A DNA stretch of 64,000 bases from Monosporascus cannonballus (lineage: Eukaryota; Ascomycota; Sordariomycetes; Xylariales), in NCBI GenBank assembly GCA_004154925.1, contig QJNS01000065.1:257614-321613 (forward strand), written 5' to 3'. Of the stretch, positions 43,962 through 57,934 are shown piece after piece. The translations under genes and the position numbers were made by a program. The stretch's first letter is position 1; each line of letters starts with the position of its first letter. The notes beneath the pieces were generated by a model. It was not told the origin of the DNA. It did no database searches and saw only the letters and a list, made by a program, of their open reading frames with translations.

Positions 43962-46900
43962 TGTAACGGCTTAACGGTTTAACCAATTATTAAACCTTAA
44001 GTCGACGGGTTTATATTAGCAGAAGTATCGTGGGAATCTAAGTAATAAATATAGTAACGTATTACGTTTCGTAATATTAAGAATATTTTGGGTAATAATA
44101 TTATATTATAAGCTAAAGTTATTTAAATTATAAAATTAATAAGCGTATATATTTTTGTTTTGTTAGCTAGATTATTACTAATAAATTAGTGATCCGATTT
44201 ATTAGTTTATTATTAAGAAATTGGTGATCCGGCTTATTAATTTATTACGTAATCCGCTTTACCGCGTATTTGTAGTTAGATTATGATAAATCGTTTCTGG
44301 AAACCGTGGCTTATTAGGCTATAATACAATTTTTTCTTTTTACAAATTTTGCTTTTAAGATTTTTTTTTCGGTAAGCTCTTTATATCCGTTTAATATGTT
44401 TTCCGGTATGTTTAAACGTCGTTTTCGCAAATCCGAATAGCGATTTGCTTTGGTTAATTTAATTAAATTCGAAAGTTTTAACGCGATATTTTGTTTTTTT
44501 TGTTTTGTTCGGCAGCCTAATTGCTAAATAATGGACGGGGTTTTTCGTTATAAGGAGTACGTCCGTTAGGGACGTTCGTATGACGGGATAAAAATCCTTA
44601 TTTTTATAATTAATCGTTATATCGTAAAATTAAAAAAATTAAAAAAGGAAAAATTTACGGCCGAAAATTTTTTATCTAAGGCTTTTACGCGTTTTTTTGT
44701 ATACGTTGTTAACGTTAATATTATTAGTTTTAGGGTACAAAATTTGTTAATTGGGTTTTTTAATATTTGGATAATTTTAATAATTTTATTTATTTAAAGT
44801 TAAAGTCTGTAGTTAAAGTATAGGTTTTAGATCAGGTGGACGTTATTAATTAAAGTGCGGTAAATTAAGGGTTTTTTTTGGATCTTATAGATTGGAATAT
44901 TATTATTTCGGGTGGTTTTGTTATTGTGGGTAAAAGTTCTTTAATAAGCGTTGGGCGCTAATAAGATTTTTGGTAGATTTTTAGGTATTTTCGGAATCCG
45001 GGTGCTTTTTTTACTTAATTAGGTATTAGGTAAATCCGTTTTGTTTCTGTATATCGAAAATTCTTTTTATTTCGTATATTTGTTCGTTTTTTACCTTTAC
45101 GTTATTTGGTATTATATATATCTTAATTATATTTACTTTTAATTCGAATAAGAAAACGTAAAAAATTAGATAAAGTTTAACTTTTAATAAAAGTTTTAAT
45201 TAATAATTATTTTTTAAGATTTTCTTAAGAATTTTATATAAACCGATATATTTAAAATCGAGGTTTTTAATAGGTCGTTTTATTTAAATATTTTTTGTAA
45301 CAAGGAAAATTATTTCCCCCTTTTTAAAAATTAATTTTTTTTAAGTTTTTTTCATTATAATATTTGCTTATTTGGTTTTATACGAATTTTAATTTTGTTT
45401 TTATTTTTTAATATAATTATCGTAATTATTTTAACGTAAGGATTATTTTGATACTAATTTAACCGTTATTGCGTATTTTTTTTTATAAATCTTTAAAATA
45501 AAATCAAAATTTGTATTTATAAGTCTTATTTTGATATTTTTATGGTAACTGGTATTATAAGTTAATGAGGCAATTAATAATTTTTTAATTGAATTATTTT
45601 GTTTATAATTAATATAATATCGTAAATAAGTTTTTAAAGTTTAATTTATTCGTTCCGTTTATTTATTTGTTTAAAGTTTAAACACGTTAAATAATTTATG
45701 ATTTAAGCCGATTTATAATATAAGATTTTGCCAGAATTTAAAGGTAAATATCGATTTTTTATTGGAAATAAGTTTTATTAATAATCTATATATATTGAAA
45801 AATATGTTTAAAAAATATATATTATTTGTTCGACGTTAATATTTGCATAATATAATAAAAAAAATATGAAGATTTCGTAAATCGGTTAACGATTACGAAA
45901 ATGATATTGTAATATATTTCCGTAATTGGGTTTTTTGATATAGGAAATTTGGTGATAAAATCGAATATAATTAAGTATTATAGTTGTTTTGTAATTAGTA
46001 ATAACTGTAATTTTCTATATAGTTTATATTATTAAATCTTTGTTCTGGCGTAAATATCGCGTTACCGTATAATTTTTTGTACCGTAAATTTTATTTTAAA
46101 AAAATAATATATATGTTAAAATCGTTTTAAAGTTTTGTAAATTTCTGGATATTCGTATAATTAATATTTATTTATTTTTCGTATTAGATTTTTTTAATAG
46201 TTTTTAAAATTTGCATTTTATTCGTTTTTTTAATTTTTTAAAAAATATTATTATATTATTAAATTGTTTAATATATATCAAAAAGTGCCGCCCGAATTAT
46301 CGTAATTTATCGTAAGCGTAAATATTTTTCTGTAATAATATCGACAATTATATAGCTAATTTTAATTAATTATTTTTCAAAATTTAATCCTTTACTTAAA
46401 ATATTTGTTTTGCTGTTTTTTGATTTTTTTTTCTCCATAATAACGAAATCGAAATTCGCCAATTTTCCTACGTATTTTAATTATTATTTTATAAATTCTT
46501 TAACCGTGGTAAATCGGGTAAAATTTTGATAATCCGTATAAACCTTAACCTGGTATAAGTTTTCCTTTAAGAAATACTTAAATTTTCAAAATGCCATAAT
46601 AAAAACCATAGAAATTTTATTTAAAATGCCGTAATTAAATTTGGTTCTTTTTAATTTATATAAAAAGAATATAATAAGGTATAATTTGCTTTAATTATTT
46701 CGTTATCCGATTATTATATTTAATACGTAATTCGAAATATCGGTTTTTAATTTAACGGGGCGGTTTAAATTGTATATAATTAATATTAATTCGTTAATAA
46801 TTATATCTTTAATATTTTAAAATATTTTTTCCGTACTTAGCGTCTATTTAAATTTTTTTCTTTTTCGTAAAATATATTAAAAATATAATTATTTTGCTAA

Positions 46901-48205
46901 AATTTCGAATAAATTTCCTATAATAATTAACAAATCCAAAAAATATTTGCATTTCCTTAATTATCATTAACGTTTATTATTTTATAATTATAACGATTTT
47001 TCTATTATTTATCTTAATATATCCTAGGGTAATAATATATCCTAAATATTTTATTTTCTATATATGGAACTAATTCTTTTTTATATTAATAAATAACCTT
47101 ACGTTTTGTAAAATTTGAAAAACTTTATAAACGTATTTTATATGTATTTTTTCTGTTTTTAAGAAAATAAGAATATCGTTAAGGTAACAAATAACGAAAA
47201 TATCGAGGTATTTTCGTAATATGTAATTTATTATTCGTTAAAAGGTTATTAATACGTTTATAAATCTTATTAATATAACCAAATATTTAAATAATCCGTA
47301 TTTTATTTTAAAATTTATTTTTTATTCGTACTTTTTTTGATTTTAATAAAGTTATATTTATCTTTAAGATCGAATAACGTAAACTATTTGGTTTTATAAA
47401 GTTAGTTCTTTATTTTTGTAATTAGAAATAATAATGTTCGATTTTTAATAATAATATTATTTAGTTATCGATAATTAATTATAAATTGTAATTTTTTAAT
47501 TTCTTTTAAATACGAAAAATATAAGTTATCTAATTAATGATTTTAAAGATCGAATTTATTTTTTTCTATAACCGATTTTTTAGGTATTTTTTGAAAATAC
47601 GTAATTAGTTTCCGTTAAAATTATAAGTAAAGTAAAATTTTGTCGAAAATATTTTTTTAAAAATTATTTCGTAATTTTATTCGCTATATTCTAATAGCTT
47701 TGTATCGAGTTCCTTTTTAAAAAGCTATTTATATCTATAATATTGTAATAGTATATTAATTAGATTTTCTAATTTTTAGGGCTATTATTTTTATTATTTT
47801 AAATTATTATTCAGTTATTTTAATTTTATTCTAATGGTAATAACGATACGTCGTTTTGTTTTAATATTTATTCTTTTTCTTATATTTTATTTTTTAGATA
47901 ATAAAGTTTTTATCGTATTTGTATACCTGTATTTGTCGTTATTATCAATGAAATAGTAAGATTTTAATTCTTTTTTTTTATTTATTAATAAGGTGTAAGA
48001 CAAACTTTACCTGGCCAGTTCCTTTATTAATTAAGATTCCGTATTGGCGTATTTATGGTAATCCTAAAATCATATTGTAATTCTCAAATAGAACGATATC
48101 GAAATTAACTGTTTGATGTCGTTTTTAGATAAAAATTTCGAGGTGATTAATTTCGCGTGTAATTTTTCCGTTATCATAAATGAATTCTTGATTTTCGGTA
48201 TTTAT
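43962..48205 (-). mobile_element. Minus-oriented Ty3/Gypsy element, 5' part missing
   Basis: 3' LTR at 43962 to about 44335 (starts TGTAACGGCTTAACGG). Internal order on the minus strand going from low to high coordinates: chromodomain/integrase region (about 44.4-46.2 kb), RNase H (about 46.3-46.6 kb), reverse transcriptase (about 46.7-47.6 kb) and protease region (about 48.0-48.2 kb). It stops at about 48205 where the LTR of a plus-oriented element begins. Heavily RIP-mutated. Confidence 0.7.
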
Positions 48206-48563
48206 CGTTATTATCATGGCCCAACGAGCCACGGTCTCCAGAAACGGTCTGTCATAATCCAACCACAAGTATGCGATAAGGCGGGTCACGTAATGGATCA
48301 CTAATTCACTGGTAGTAAGCCAGTAAGCCGGATCACCAATTCACTGGTGGTAATCTAATTAACAGGAATAAAATATATACGCTTATTAATTTTATAATTT
48401 ATATAACTTTAGCTTATAATATAACATCGTTACTTAAGGCACTCTTGGTATTACGAGACGTAATATATTACTATATTTATTGCTCAGATTCCCACGATAT
48501 TTCTGCTAATATAAATCTGTCGACTTAAGGTTTAATAGTTGGTTAAACCGTTAAGCCGTTATA
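48206..48563 (+). repeat. 5' LTR
   Basis: Contains two copies of a roughly 30-bp subrepeat (ATCACTAATTCACTGGTAGT / ATCACCAATTCACTGGTGGT, 48297-48355) in U3; ends AGCCGTTATA. Less mutated than its 3' partner in the U3 part. Confidence 0.75.
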
Positions 48564-51500
48564 CGTTGCAAATTTTTGTTTAATAGTATCGTTAAATTTT
48601 AAATAACATTTAACATTATTAAAATATCGACCAGCGTTTAGGAAACCCTTACTTAATAATTTTAAGTTCGAATTCGGGAATTAAAAAAAGAAATCCGACA
48701 AATTAAGGTTACGTTACCTGCCCAAGCCTTTTTCGCTCGTATAAAGCCTAGGAAGCCGGAGCCTTACGATAAAAAAGGTAAACTTTAAACCTTTTTAACT
48801 TAGGTACGAATTTATTTTTATTTTTTAGACTTTACCGATTCGGCGGATCAGGTTCTAATAATAAAAACATACCTAACGAGAAATACGGTTAATTGGTTTA
48901 AGCCTATGATAAAAAATTTCCTGGAAATAAAAAAGTTAAATAAAAATATTTTACAAAAAGAATTTTTTTTTACTTTATACCAATTTCGAAAATAAAGTAC
49001 ATAATAATTTCGGTAATCCGGATAAAAAATAATTTATAACCCAGCAACTTTTATAATTTCGATAAAAGGGACCCGTATTTAAATATGCCGTAACTTTTAA
49101 AAGTTTTACGGTTAAAGCCGGATAAGAAAATAACAAGGCCGATGCCTTTATTAATATATTTTATAAAAGGTTAAACATAATATGAAAAATAAGATTATTC
49201 GAATTAAATAATTAATTGCCCTGGATTAATACATTATAAAAATAATTAAGATTAATAATTGACAGTTTGAAAAACGATAGAAAAAAAAATAATACGCCTT
49301 ACGCTTAGGATATAATAAGTTTAACTAGGAAAAAAAACGAGACGTACCCCTTACTTCTTACGGAACGGCATTAAAACCTATGGAATTCGACGTTACCTAT
49401 AGATAAAACTGGAGCCAGGTTAAATGTTTTAATTACAGCAAAATAAGATATAGAGCTTATAAATATAGGGAACTCAAAAAGCTATAATGAGATAACTGGA
49501 CCCCTATACCAAAAGGATAATTTAAAAATAATTAAGGAAACGATAGTAAAATTATTAACATAATTTAAACCAAATATATATCAGGCTTTCAGCAAAAGAT
49601 TTAATTAGGACCATTATAATAAGAAATTCGACGAGAAATATAAAAAGCTAAAAAACTGACTTAATAAATATTGCGAATATAGTAAAAAACATTATAAGCG
49701 TAATTACGCAAATACTAAAACTGGACAAAAAAATTGTTTTAAAATCTTTAATCGATACGGCAAAATATACGTTATATATGGTCGACGACGAGAATATCCC
49801 GATTACGAAAAATGGAAATAATATATTTACGAACGAATTATCCATATGTATTATGAGGGATTCGATTTTCCAAACCGTACCGGAAATAACAAAGATAATA
49901 AGTAATAGTATTGATATTTTCGAACCATAGCCCCAGAAAATATCCAGCAATTAGCCAAAACAAAAAGTTAGTTTGAAAAAAAGCAATACCCGTAAGAAAA
50001 CCTTTTTTGTTATTATAAATAATATAACTACCAAACAGAAAAAGAATTAATTTAGCGTACAATAAAAAAACATTGCTAAAAAGTTATTACGGATTTCTAT
50101 TTTTAATTAATATTTATTACAAATTTTTACGAAAAAAAACCATTAAGAAAAAAATACGCCAGTTTACAGGAGATCTTTAAAACGATAATTAGGATAACGT
50201 ATAATAAAATAAAATCGTAAACATAAAAAAACAATTTATTGGATAGGAAGAAAAATTATAGCAAAATTAAGAATAGTTAATATAATTCGAAGGAACAGTA
50301 CGCCGGCAATAACGATAAATATAACAACTTAACGCGTTAAACAAAGAAATATAAGTAAGGCTTAATAAATTCGAATAAGAATTAAAAGAAAAAGGTTACC
50401 TATAAAAAAGACGCAAAATAACAAAACCCAGAGAAATCAAAAAGAATTTTTAAAAAAGGCTTTAAACGTAACGATACAAAACGTTAATAACTTTATTACT
50501 TTGGAAATATAAATCGAAATGCATTAATATACCGTAATAATGGATTGTGGAACTTTAAGCGAGAATTATATTATACCAAATATAATTAATAAGTTTAAAT
50601 TATTATGGAGATATAAGTTAAAACCTTATATGGCGATAAATATCGAAAGTTAGGAATTTGCTTACGATAACGGAAAAATCATACGCGAAATTAATTACTT
50701 CGAGATTTTTATCTAAAGACGATATTAAATAGTTAATTTCGATATCATTCTATTCGGGAATTACGATATAATCTTAAAATTACCATAGATACGTTAATAC
50801 GGAATTTTAATTAATAAAGGGATTAGCTAAATAAAGTTCGCCTTATATCTTATTAACAAATAAAAAAATGAAAAAAATGAAAATCTTAATATTTAATTGA
50901 TAATAACAACAAATACAAATATAAAAACATAATGAAAACTTTACCACCCAAAAGAACAAAACATAAAAAAACGGATATTAAAGAAAAATACGATATATCG
51001 TTATTATTATTAAAACGAAATTAAAATAACTGAATAACAATTTAAAATAACAGAAATAACAGCTTTAAAAGTTAGAAAACCTAATTAATATATTATTATA
51101 AGATTATAGATATAAACAGTTTTTTTTAAAACGGAGCTTAATATAAAATTATTAAAACATAGCGAATAGGATTAAGAAATAATCTTTAAAAAAGAATTTT
51201 CGACAAAATTTTACCCCATTTATAATTTTAGCAAAAACGAACGACGTATTCTTAAAGAATACCTGAAAAATCAGCTATAAAAAAGATAAATTCGATTTTC
51301 GAAATTACCAGCAAAATACCTTATATTTTTCGTACTTAAAAAATATAAGAAAATTATGATTTATGGTTAATTATTAATAATTAAACGATATTATTATTAA
51401 AAATTAAATATTATTATCCCTAATTACAGAAATAAAGAACCGATTTCATAAAGCTAAATGGTTTACGGTATTCGATTTTAAAAATAGATATAATCTTATT

Positions 51501-54500
51501 AAAATCAAAAAAAGATACAAATAAAAAATAACTTTTAAAACAAAATATAAATTATTTAAGTATTTAAATATATTAATAAAATTTACGAACGTATTAATAA
51601 TTATTTAATAAATAATAAATTACGTATTACGAAAATATTTTAATATTTTCATTATTTGCTATTTTAACGATATTCTTATTTTTTTAAAAACGGAAAAAAA
51701 TATATACAAAATACGTTCATAAAGTTCTTTAAGTTTTATAAAACGCAAAATTACTTATTAACGCAAAAGAAAATTAATTCCATATATAGAAAATAAAATA
51801 TCTGGGACATATTATTACCCTAGGACATATCAAAATAAACTCTAAAAAAATTGCTGTAGTTACAAAATAACAAACGTTAATAACGATTAAGGAAATATAA
51901 GCATTCCTGAAATTTGCCAACTACTACAGAAAGTTTATTCGAAATTTCAGCAAAATAATTATACTTTTAACAAATCTTACGAAAAAAACTTAAATAAACG
52001 GTAAATACGGAAACAATATTTCAAAATATCAAAAATATAATTATTAACGAATTAATATTAATTATATACGATTTAAACCACCTTGTTAAACTAAAAACCG
52101 ATATTTCGGATTATATATTAAACGTAATAATCGGATAGCAAAATAATTAAAGCAAATTGTATCTTATTATATACTTTTTATATAAATTAAAAGAAACTAA
52201 ATTTAATTACGATATTCCAAATAAGGAATATATGGCTATTATTATAACATTTCGAGAATTTAGGTATTTTTTAAAACAAATTATATTGAATTTAAATTTA
52301 TACGGATTATTAAAATTTTACCCGATTTACCATAACTAGAAAACTTATAAAATTATAATTAAAATATGCAGAAAAATTGGCGAATTTCGATTTCGTTATT
52401 ATTTCTAAAAAGAATTAAAAAATAACAAAATAAATATTTTAAATAAATAATTAAATTTCGAAAAGAAATTAGTTAAAAGTAATTATATAATTTTCGATAT
52501 TATTACGAAAAGATATTTCCGCTTATAACAAATTATAATAATTCGAGTAGCACCTTTTAATATATATCAGAAACTTTAGCAGTATAGCGATAATTTCTTA
52601 GAAAATCAAAAAATAAATAAAATATAAATTCCAGAAAAATACCAAAAAAAACTAATATAAAAAATATACGAACATTAGTTATACGGATATTTAAAGATTT
52701 ATAAAACCCTAAAGTAATTTTAACATATATATTTGTTTTTTAAAATAAAATTAATAATATAGAAAATTATATGGTAATACGATATTTGCGTCAAAATAAA
52801 GACTCGACGACACAAGTTATACAGAAAATTACAGTTATTACCAATTGTAAAACGACTATAGTACTTAGTTATATTCGATTTTATTATTAAATTTTCTATA
52901 CTAAAAAACCTAATTACGAAAATATATTACGATAGTATTTTCGTAATCGTTAACAATTTACGAAATTTTCCTATTTTTTACCATATTACGAAAATATAAA
53001 TGCCAAATAAATAATATATATATTTTTTAAATATATTTTTAATATATACGGATTATTAATAAAAATAATTTTCGATAAAAAATCGATATTCGTTTTTAAA
53101 TACTGGCAGAATTTCATAATACAAATCGGCTTAAATTAGAAATTGTTTAACGTATTTAAATTTTAAACAAATAAATAAACGGAACAAATAAATTAAATTT
53201 TAGAAATTTATTTACAATATTATATTAATTATAAATAAAATAATTAAATTAAACACTTATTAATCGCCTAATTAACTTATAATATTAGTTACCATAAAGA
53301 TATTAAAATAATATTTACCAATATAAATTTTAATTTTATTTCAAAAATTTATAACAAAATTCGTAATAACGGTTTAATTAATATCAAAACAATTTTTACG
53401 TTAAAATAATTATATTAATTATGTTAAAAAATAAAAACAAAATTAAAATTCGTATAAAACCAAATAAACAAATATTATAACCAAAAAAGATTAAACAAAA
53501 TTAACGTTTAAAAAAAGGAAAATAATTTTCCTCGTTATAAAAAATATTTAAACAAAATAACCTAATAAAAAGCGTAATTTTAAATATATCGGTTTATACA
53601 AAATTATTAAGAAAATCTCAAAAAATAATTATTAATTAAATTGTTTACCAAAATTAAATTCTATTTAATTTTTTATGTTTTTTTATTTAAATTAATAATA
53701 GATATAATTAAGATATATACGATACCAAACGATATAAAAGTAAAAAACGAACAAATATGTAAGGTAAAAAGATTTTCGATATACGGAAACAAAACGAATT
53801 TATTTAATACTTAATTAAGTAGAAAAAGTACCCGAATTCCGAAAATATCTGGAAATCTGCTAAAACTTTTATTAACGCTTAACGTTTATTAAAGAATTTT
53901 TACCAATAACGACGGAACCACCCGAAATAATAGTATTTTAATTTATAAAATCCAAAAAAGAAAGTTTTTAATTTACCGCGTTTTAATTAATAACGTTCAC
54001 CTTACTTAAAACCTATATTTTAATTACGGATTTTGATTCCAAATAAGTAAAATCGTTAAAATTATCCAGGGATTAAAAAACGCGATTAACAAATTTTGTA
54101 CCTTGGAATTAATAATATTAACGTTAACGACGTATACGAAAAAACGCGCAAAAATTTCGAATAAAGATTTTTCGGCCGTTAACTTTTCCTTTTTTAATCT
54201 TTTTGATTTTGCAATATGACGATTAATCATAAAAATAGGGATTTTTATTCCGTCGTACGAACGTCCTTAACGGACGTACTCCTTATAACGAAAACCCCCG
54301 TTTATTATTTGGCAATTAAACTGTTAAACAAAATAAAAAAAATAAGATATTACGTTGAAACTTTCGAATTTAATTAAATTAACTAAGGCAAATTATTATT
54401 CGAATTTACGAAAATAATATTTAAATATACCAGAAAACATATTAAACGAATGTAAAAAGCTTACAAAAAAAAGAAAATCTTAAAAACAAAATTTATAAAA

Positions 54501-54508
54501 AGGAAAAA

Positions 54509-54898
54509 TCGTATTATGGCTTAATAAGCCATAATTTCCAAAAACGGTCTCTTATAATCCAACCATAAGTACGCGGTAAGGCGGGTTACGTAATAAATTA
54601 CTAACTTACTGGTAATAAACCAGTAAGCCGGATTACTAATTTACTGGTAATAAGCTAATAAGCCGGATTATTAATTTATTGGTAATAATTTAATTAATAA
54701 GAATAAGATATATATATTTATTAATTTTATAATTTAAATAATTTTAGCTTATAATATAATATCGTTATCCAAGGTACCCTTAATATTACGAAACGTAATA
54801 CGTTATTATATCTATTACTCAGATTCCCACGATACTCCTGCCAACATAAACCGGTCGACTTAAGGTTTAATAATTGGTTAAACCGCTAAGCCGTCACA
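54509..54898 (+). repeat. 3' LTR
   Basis: Partner of the 48.2 kb LTR, with three copies of the U3 subrepeat (54596-54690) and the R/U5 half ending AGCCGTCACA. C-to-T and G-to-A differences from the 5' LTR dominate. Confidence 0.75.
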
Positions 54899-55029
54899 CG
54901 TATTACGGCTTGGTCCACCGTAAGAGCTCCAGTATATATGCAGCTGTAAGCACCAGGATGATTGCCACAATTGCGATCATTCCACTGATCTTTTGCCCTG
55001 GTGGCGTAATGGCATGGTGCAGCCATAAC
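54899..55029. other. Non-RIP island of unknown origin
   Basis: About 125 bp of balanced composition (TTACGGCTTGGTCC... to ...GCAGCCATAACA) between the 3' LTR and a gag/protease fragment. Its end CATAACA resembles an LTR terminus, but a clean target duplication was not found. Confidence 0.4.
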
Positions 55030-56330
55030 ATTATAGCAATCCTAAGATTATATCGTAATTTCGAAATAGAACGATATCGAAATTAATTATCTAATATTAT
55101 CCTTAAATAAAAATCTCGAAATAATTAATTTTGTATATAATGTTTTCGTTATCATAAACGAATTCCTGATTTTTAATATTCGTCGTTATATAAAGTTTTA
55201 ACATATATTTCTATAGCAGTCTGAGCTTATTGATTATATCTGGTATAATATAATTCCCGCGCAGAGTTCCGTAGTCCATTATTACGATGTATTAGTGTGT
55301 TCCGATTCGTATATCCAAAATGATAGGGTTATTAACGGCTTTTATCGTCGCGTTTAGAGCCCTTTTTGGGAGTTCCTTTTGACTCCTCTGGGTCTCGTCG
55401 TCCTGCGGCTCCCTTATAGGCGACCTTCTTCTTTTAACTCCTTTTCGAGTCTGTCGTAAATGTCAACTGAAAATGGAGATCCGTAATAGTTTTCTGGCAG
55501 CGTTTTTCCACTATATGCTAGATCAACTCCTTTTTCGTTTGGTGATCGCATTACTAAAAATGATAAAAGGGGTTTTTCTGCGGGCACTGCTTTTTTTCGG
55601 GCCAGCTTTTTGTTTCGGCCAGCTGTTAAATATTTTTTGGGATTATGGATCGATATTATCGATATTATTGTTTATCGTTTTTATTATTTCCGGTACGGTT
55701 TGGAAAATTAAATCCTTTGTAATATATGCGGATAATTCGTTCGTAGATCCGTTATTTTTCTTTTTCGTAATTGAGATATTCTCGTCGTCGACAATATACG
55801 GTATATATTTTGCCGTATTAATTAGGAGTTCCGGGATAAATTGTTTCTGTTTAATTCTGGTATTTACGTAATTATTTTTATAATACTTCTTATTATATTT
55901 GTGATATTTATTAAGCCAGTTTTCTGGTTTTTCGTATTTTCTGCTAGACTTTTCGCTATAGGGAACTTAATATGTACTTAGGTTGGATTATGTTAATAAA
56001 TTTACTTTCGTTTTTTTGGTTTTTTTAGATTATTTTTCGGGTATAAGTTTTTAGTTGTTTTAACTGGGCTTTTTGGGTGCTTTATATTATGCTGCTTTAT
56101 ATTTTATTTTGTTATAATTATAGTATTTGGTTTGGCTCTAGTTTTTCCTGTAAGTAACTTTTAATTTTATGGGTCCTGGTTTTATGCTATAAAAAGTGTT
56201 ATTATGTAGAAAAGTACTGGTATTGGCCATATACTAAGGTTTATTATTATTTTTTTAGTGCCTTTAATACGTTATACGTATTGTCGATTATCGATTTTAA
56301 CTGCTATAACGATATAATCCGATAAATAAT

Positions 56331-56703
56331 TGTTACGACCCAACTCAAGACCGGCCTCAAAGACGATCGGACCCACATGGAAGAGTCACGTAATTTGGAT
56401 CTCTCTTGGCAACAAGATCCAAATGAATCCATACAGAACCAACCGAATCCAATGGCATTAGATCTGTAACGGTGTCAAGATCCAATAGAGATCCAACCCA
56501 ATCCGAAAAAGATATATACGCTCATTATTTCCATAGTTTAGATAACTTCAGCTTGCAATAACAATTCGTTACTCAAGGCATCCTTGGTATTACGAAACGT
56601 GATACGATTACTGTATCTATTGCTCAGATTCCCACGATACTCCTGCTAACATAAACCCGTACGACTAAGGTTTAATAGTTGGTTAAACCCCCTAGCCGTC
56701 ACA
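56331..56703 (+). mobile_element. Solo LTR with ATAAT target-site duplication
   Basis: 373 bp, starts TGTTACGACCCAAC and ends CCTAGCCGTCACA, flanked by ATAAT at 56326-56330 and 56704-56708. The R/U5 half is the family consensus; the U3 half is unlike the others, with repeated GATCCAA motifs. Almost unmutated by RIP. Confidence 0.85.
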
Positions 56704-57528
56704 ATAATTAGGCCGGTTAAGCTTAAAAAAATTTGTATTTTTTTCAGGTTATTGAAGAATTTTGCCATTAATATTTCTTGTTTTTAATTTAATTTAGTTA
56801 TTAATTGAATTAACGTATTGCCGTAATTGGATGCTGATTTTTTTTGGTTATAACTATTAAATCTATATTTGGAGTTTTATTTTTTCGTTTATTATTTCGA
56901 AAGCTTTTATTAATATTTATTCCAATTATTCGTAATTGCTATAAATTTGTATTATTTTTGGGTTTCGTTTTTCGATTAATAAGGTAACGTATTTTTTATA
57001 ACGAGTTAAAATTAAGTAACCGTATTTCCGATAAATCGTCCGATTGCGAATATATTGCGTATAATAAGTGTAAGAAGTTAAATAGAAAAATACCCGAAAT
57101 ATATTTGGCATTAAATTAAAAATAATTATAATTTGGTTAAGGTTCCGTTAAAAAGTTTTGGCTTAAAAGGCTTAAGAACTTTTTTTGGTTCCTTAATAAA
57201 ATTTAGCTGAATAACCTGGTTTATTCGCAAAGGTTTTTCGGTTTCAGAAGTTTTTTTTTCCTTAAGTTTTTTATAAGCAGTTTAAAAAATCGTTATAAAA
57301 TTATTATTATCTTTTTTAAGCTGAAAACTGCGTTTGCTTATAATATCCAGACGTCGAAAAATTTCTTTGTAAAAAAGGCGAAGCTTTTTTTTCTTTTTCG
57401 GATTTCATTTTAATGTCCGGGTAATTAAGAACCTGGTAAATAGGCTATTCGGGCTATTTGCTAATAAATATAACGTTAATCGATATTATTCAAAATTTGA
57501 CGGTATTATTAAACAAAAATTTATAACG

Positions 57529-57934
57529 TATAACGACTAAAACGTTTAGTTAATTATTAAATCTTAATTATACGGGTTTATATTAATAAAAGTAATACAA
57601 AAGTCTAAATAATAAATATAATAATATATTACGTTTTATAATATTAAAAATATTTTAAATAATGTATTATTATTAATAAATATTATAAAATAATATTATT
57701 TAAATTATGGGAATAATAAACGTATATATCCTTGTTTTGGCTTAAGGTATTTAAACGGCTTAAACCCTTAAGCCCGTTAAGCCCTTTGAGCTTTTCTGCT
57801 GGCTTAAGGGGCTTAAGGTACTTGGCGCCTTGAGACTTTTGAGCCAGTTACGTGATGTTTTGGCCTTGGTCGGACCTTAGTCTTTTTGTGACCTCGACCG
57901 TCTATAGAGAAGCCAAGACCGTTAGGTCATAACA
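57529..57934 (-). repeat. LTR, U3 type with CTTAAG repeats
   Basis: Minus orientation; TATAACGACTAA at the left (mutated TGTGACGGCTAA) and GGTCATAACA at the right. Its U3 contains repeated CTTAAG/CTTAAGGGGCTTAAGG palindromes (57742-57835) and is close to the U3 of the 30.8-kb element. Confidence 0.7.

Larger units (their letters stand above)
48206..54898 (+). mobile_element. Nearly full-length Ty3/Gypsy chromovirus, RIP-inactivated
   Basis: LTRs at about 48206-48563 and 54509-54898 in the same orientation; a purine tract (AAAAAGGAAAAA) precedes the 3' LTR. Reading the plus strand: a gag-like segment (DQVLIIKTYLTRNTVNWF, about 48849-48905); a retroviral-type protease region with VIMDCGTLSENYIIP (about 50533-50580), in which the active-site triplet is D-C-G; reverse transcriptase with KWFTVFDFKNRYNLIKI (about 51459-51512) and CYFNDILIFLKTEKN (about 51657-51705); RNase H with NYDIPNKEYMAIIITFREF (about 52206-52262); integrase core (about 52.9-53.4 kb); and a chromodomain-like end (KKIFDIRKQNE and, after stops, YPNSENIW, about 53770-53935). 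Stops are everywhere and mostly TAA/TAG where Q or W is expected. Total about 6.7 kb. Confidence 0.82.
55030..57934 (-). mobile_element. gag/protease-end fragment of a minus-oriented Gypsy element with 5' LTR
   Basis: 55030-56330 and 56709-57528 form the 5' portion of a minus-oriented element interrupted by a solo LTR; 57529-57934 is the LTR at its 5' end. The minus strand at about 55330-55150 reads NNPIILDIRIGTH, IVIMDYGTLRGNYI and NIKNQEFVYDN, equivalent to the protease region of the 48.2-kb element. The stretch 55250-55600 is clearly less RIP-mutated than the rest. Its first 140 bp duplicate 48058-48200, so it is not simply the continuation of the element at 44-48 kb. Confidence 0.65.

Noticed and set aside
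55473..55871. 132-codon plus frame with hydrophobic segments, similar to 49648-49950 minus
   Set aside because: Both are antisense to the gag/protease part of Gypsy elements; the similarity reflects shared retroelement DNA, not a membrane protein gene.
43962..57934. Simple model in which the 48.2-54.9 kb element inserted into one minus element spanning 44.0-57.9 kb
   Set aside because: The sequence at 48058-48200 is repeated at 55030-55170, so the flanks overlap by about 140 bp, and the LTR U3 types at the two ends differ.
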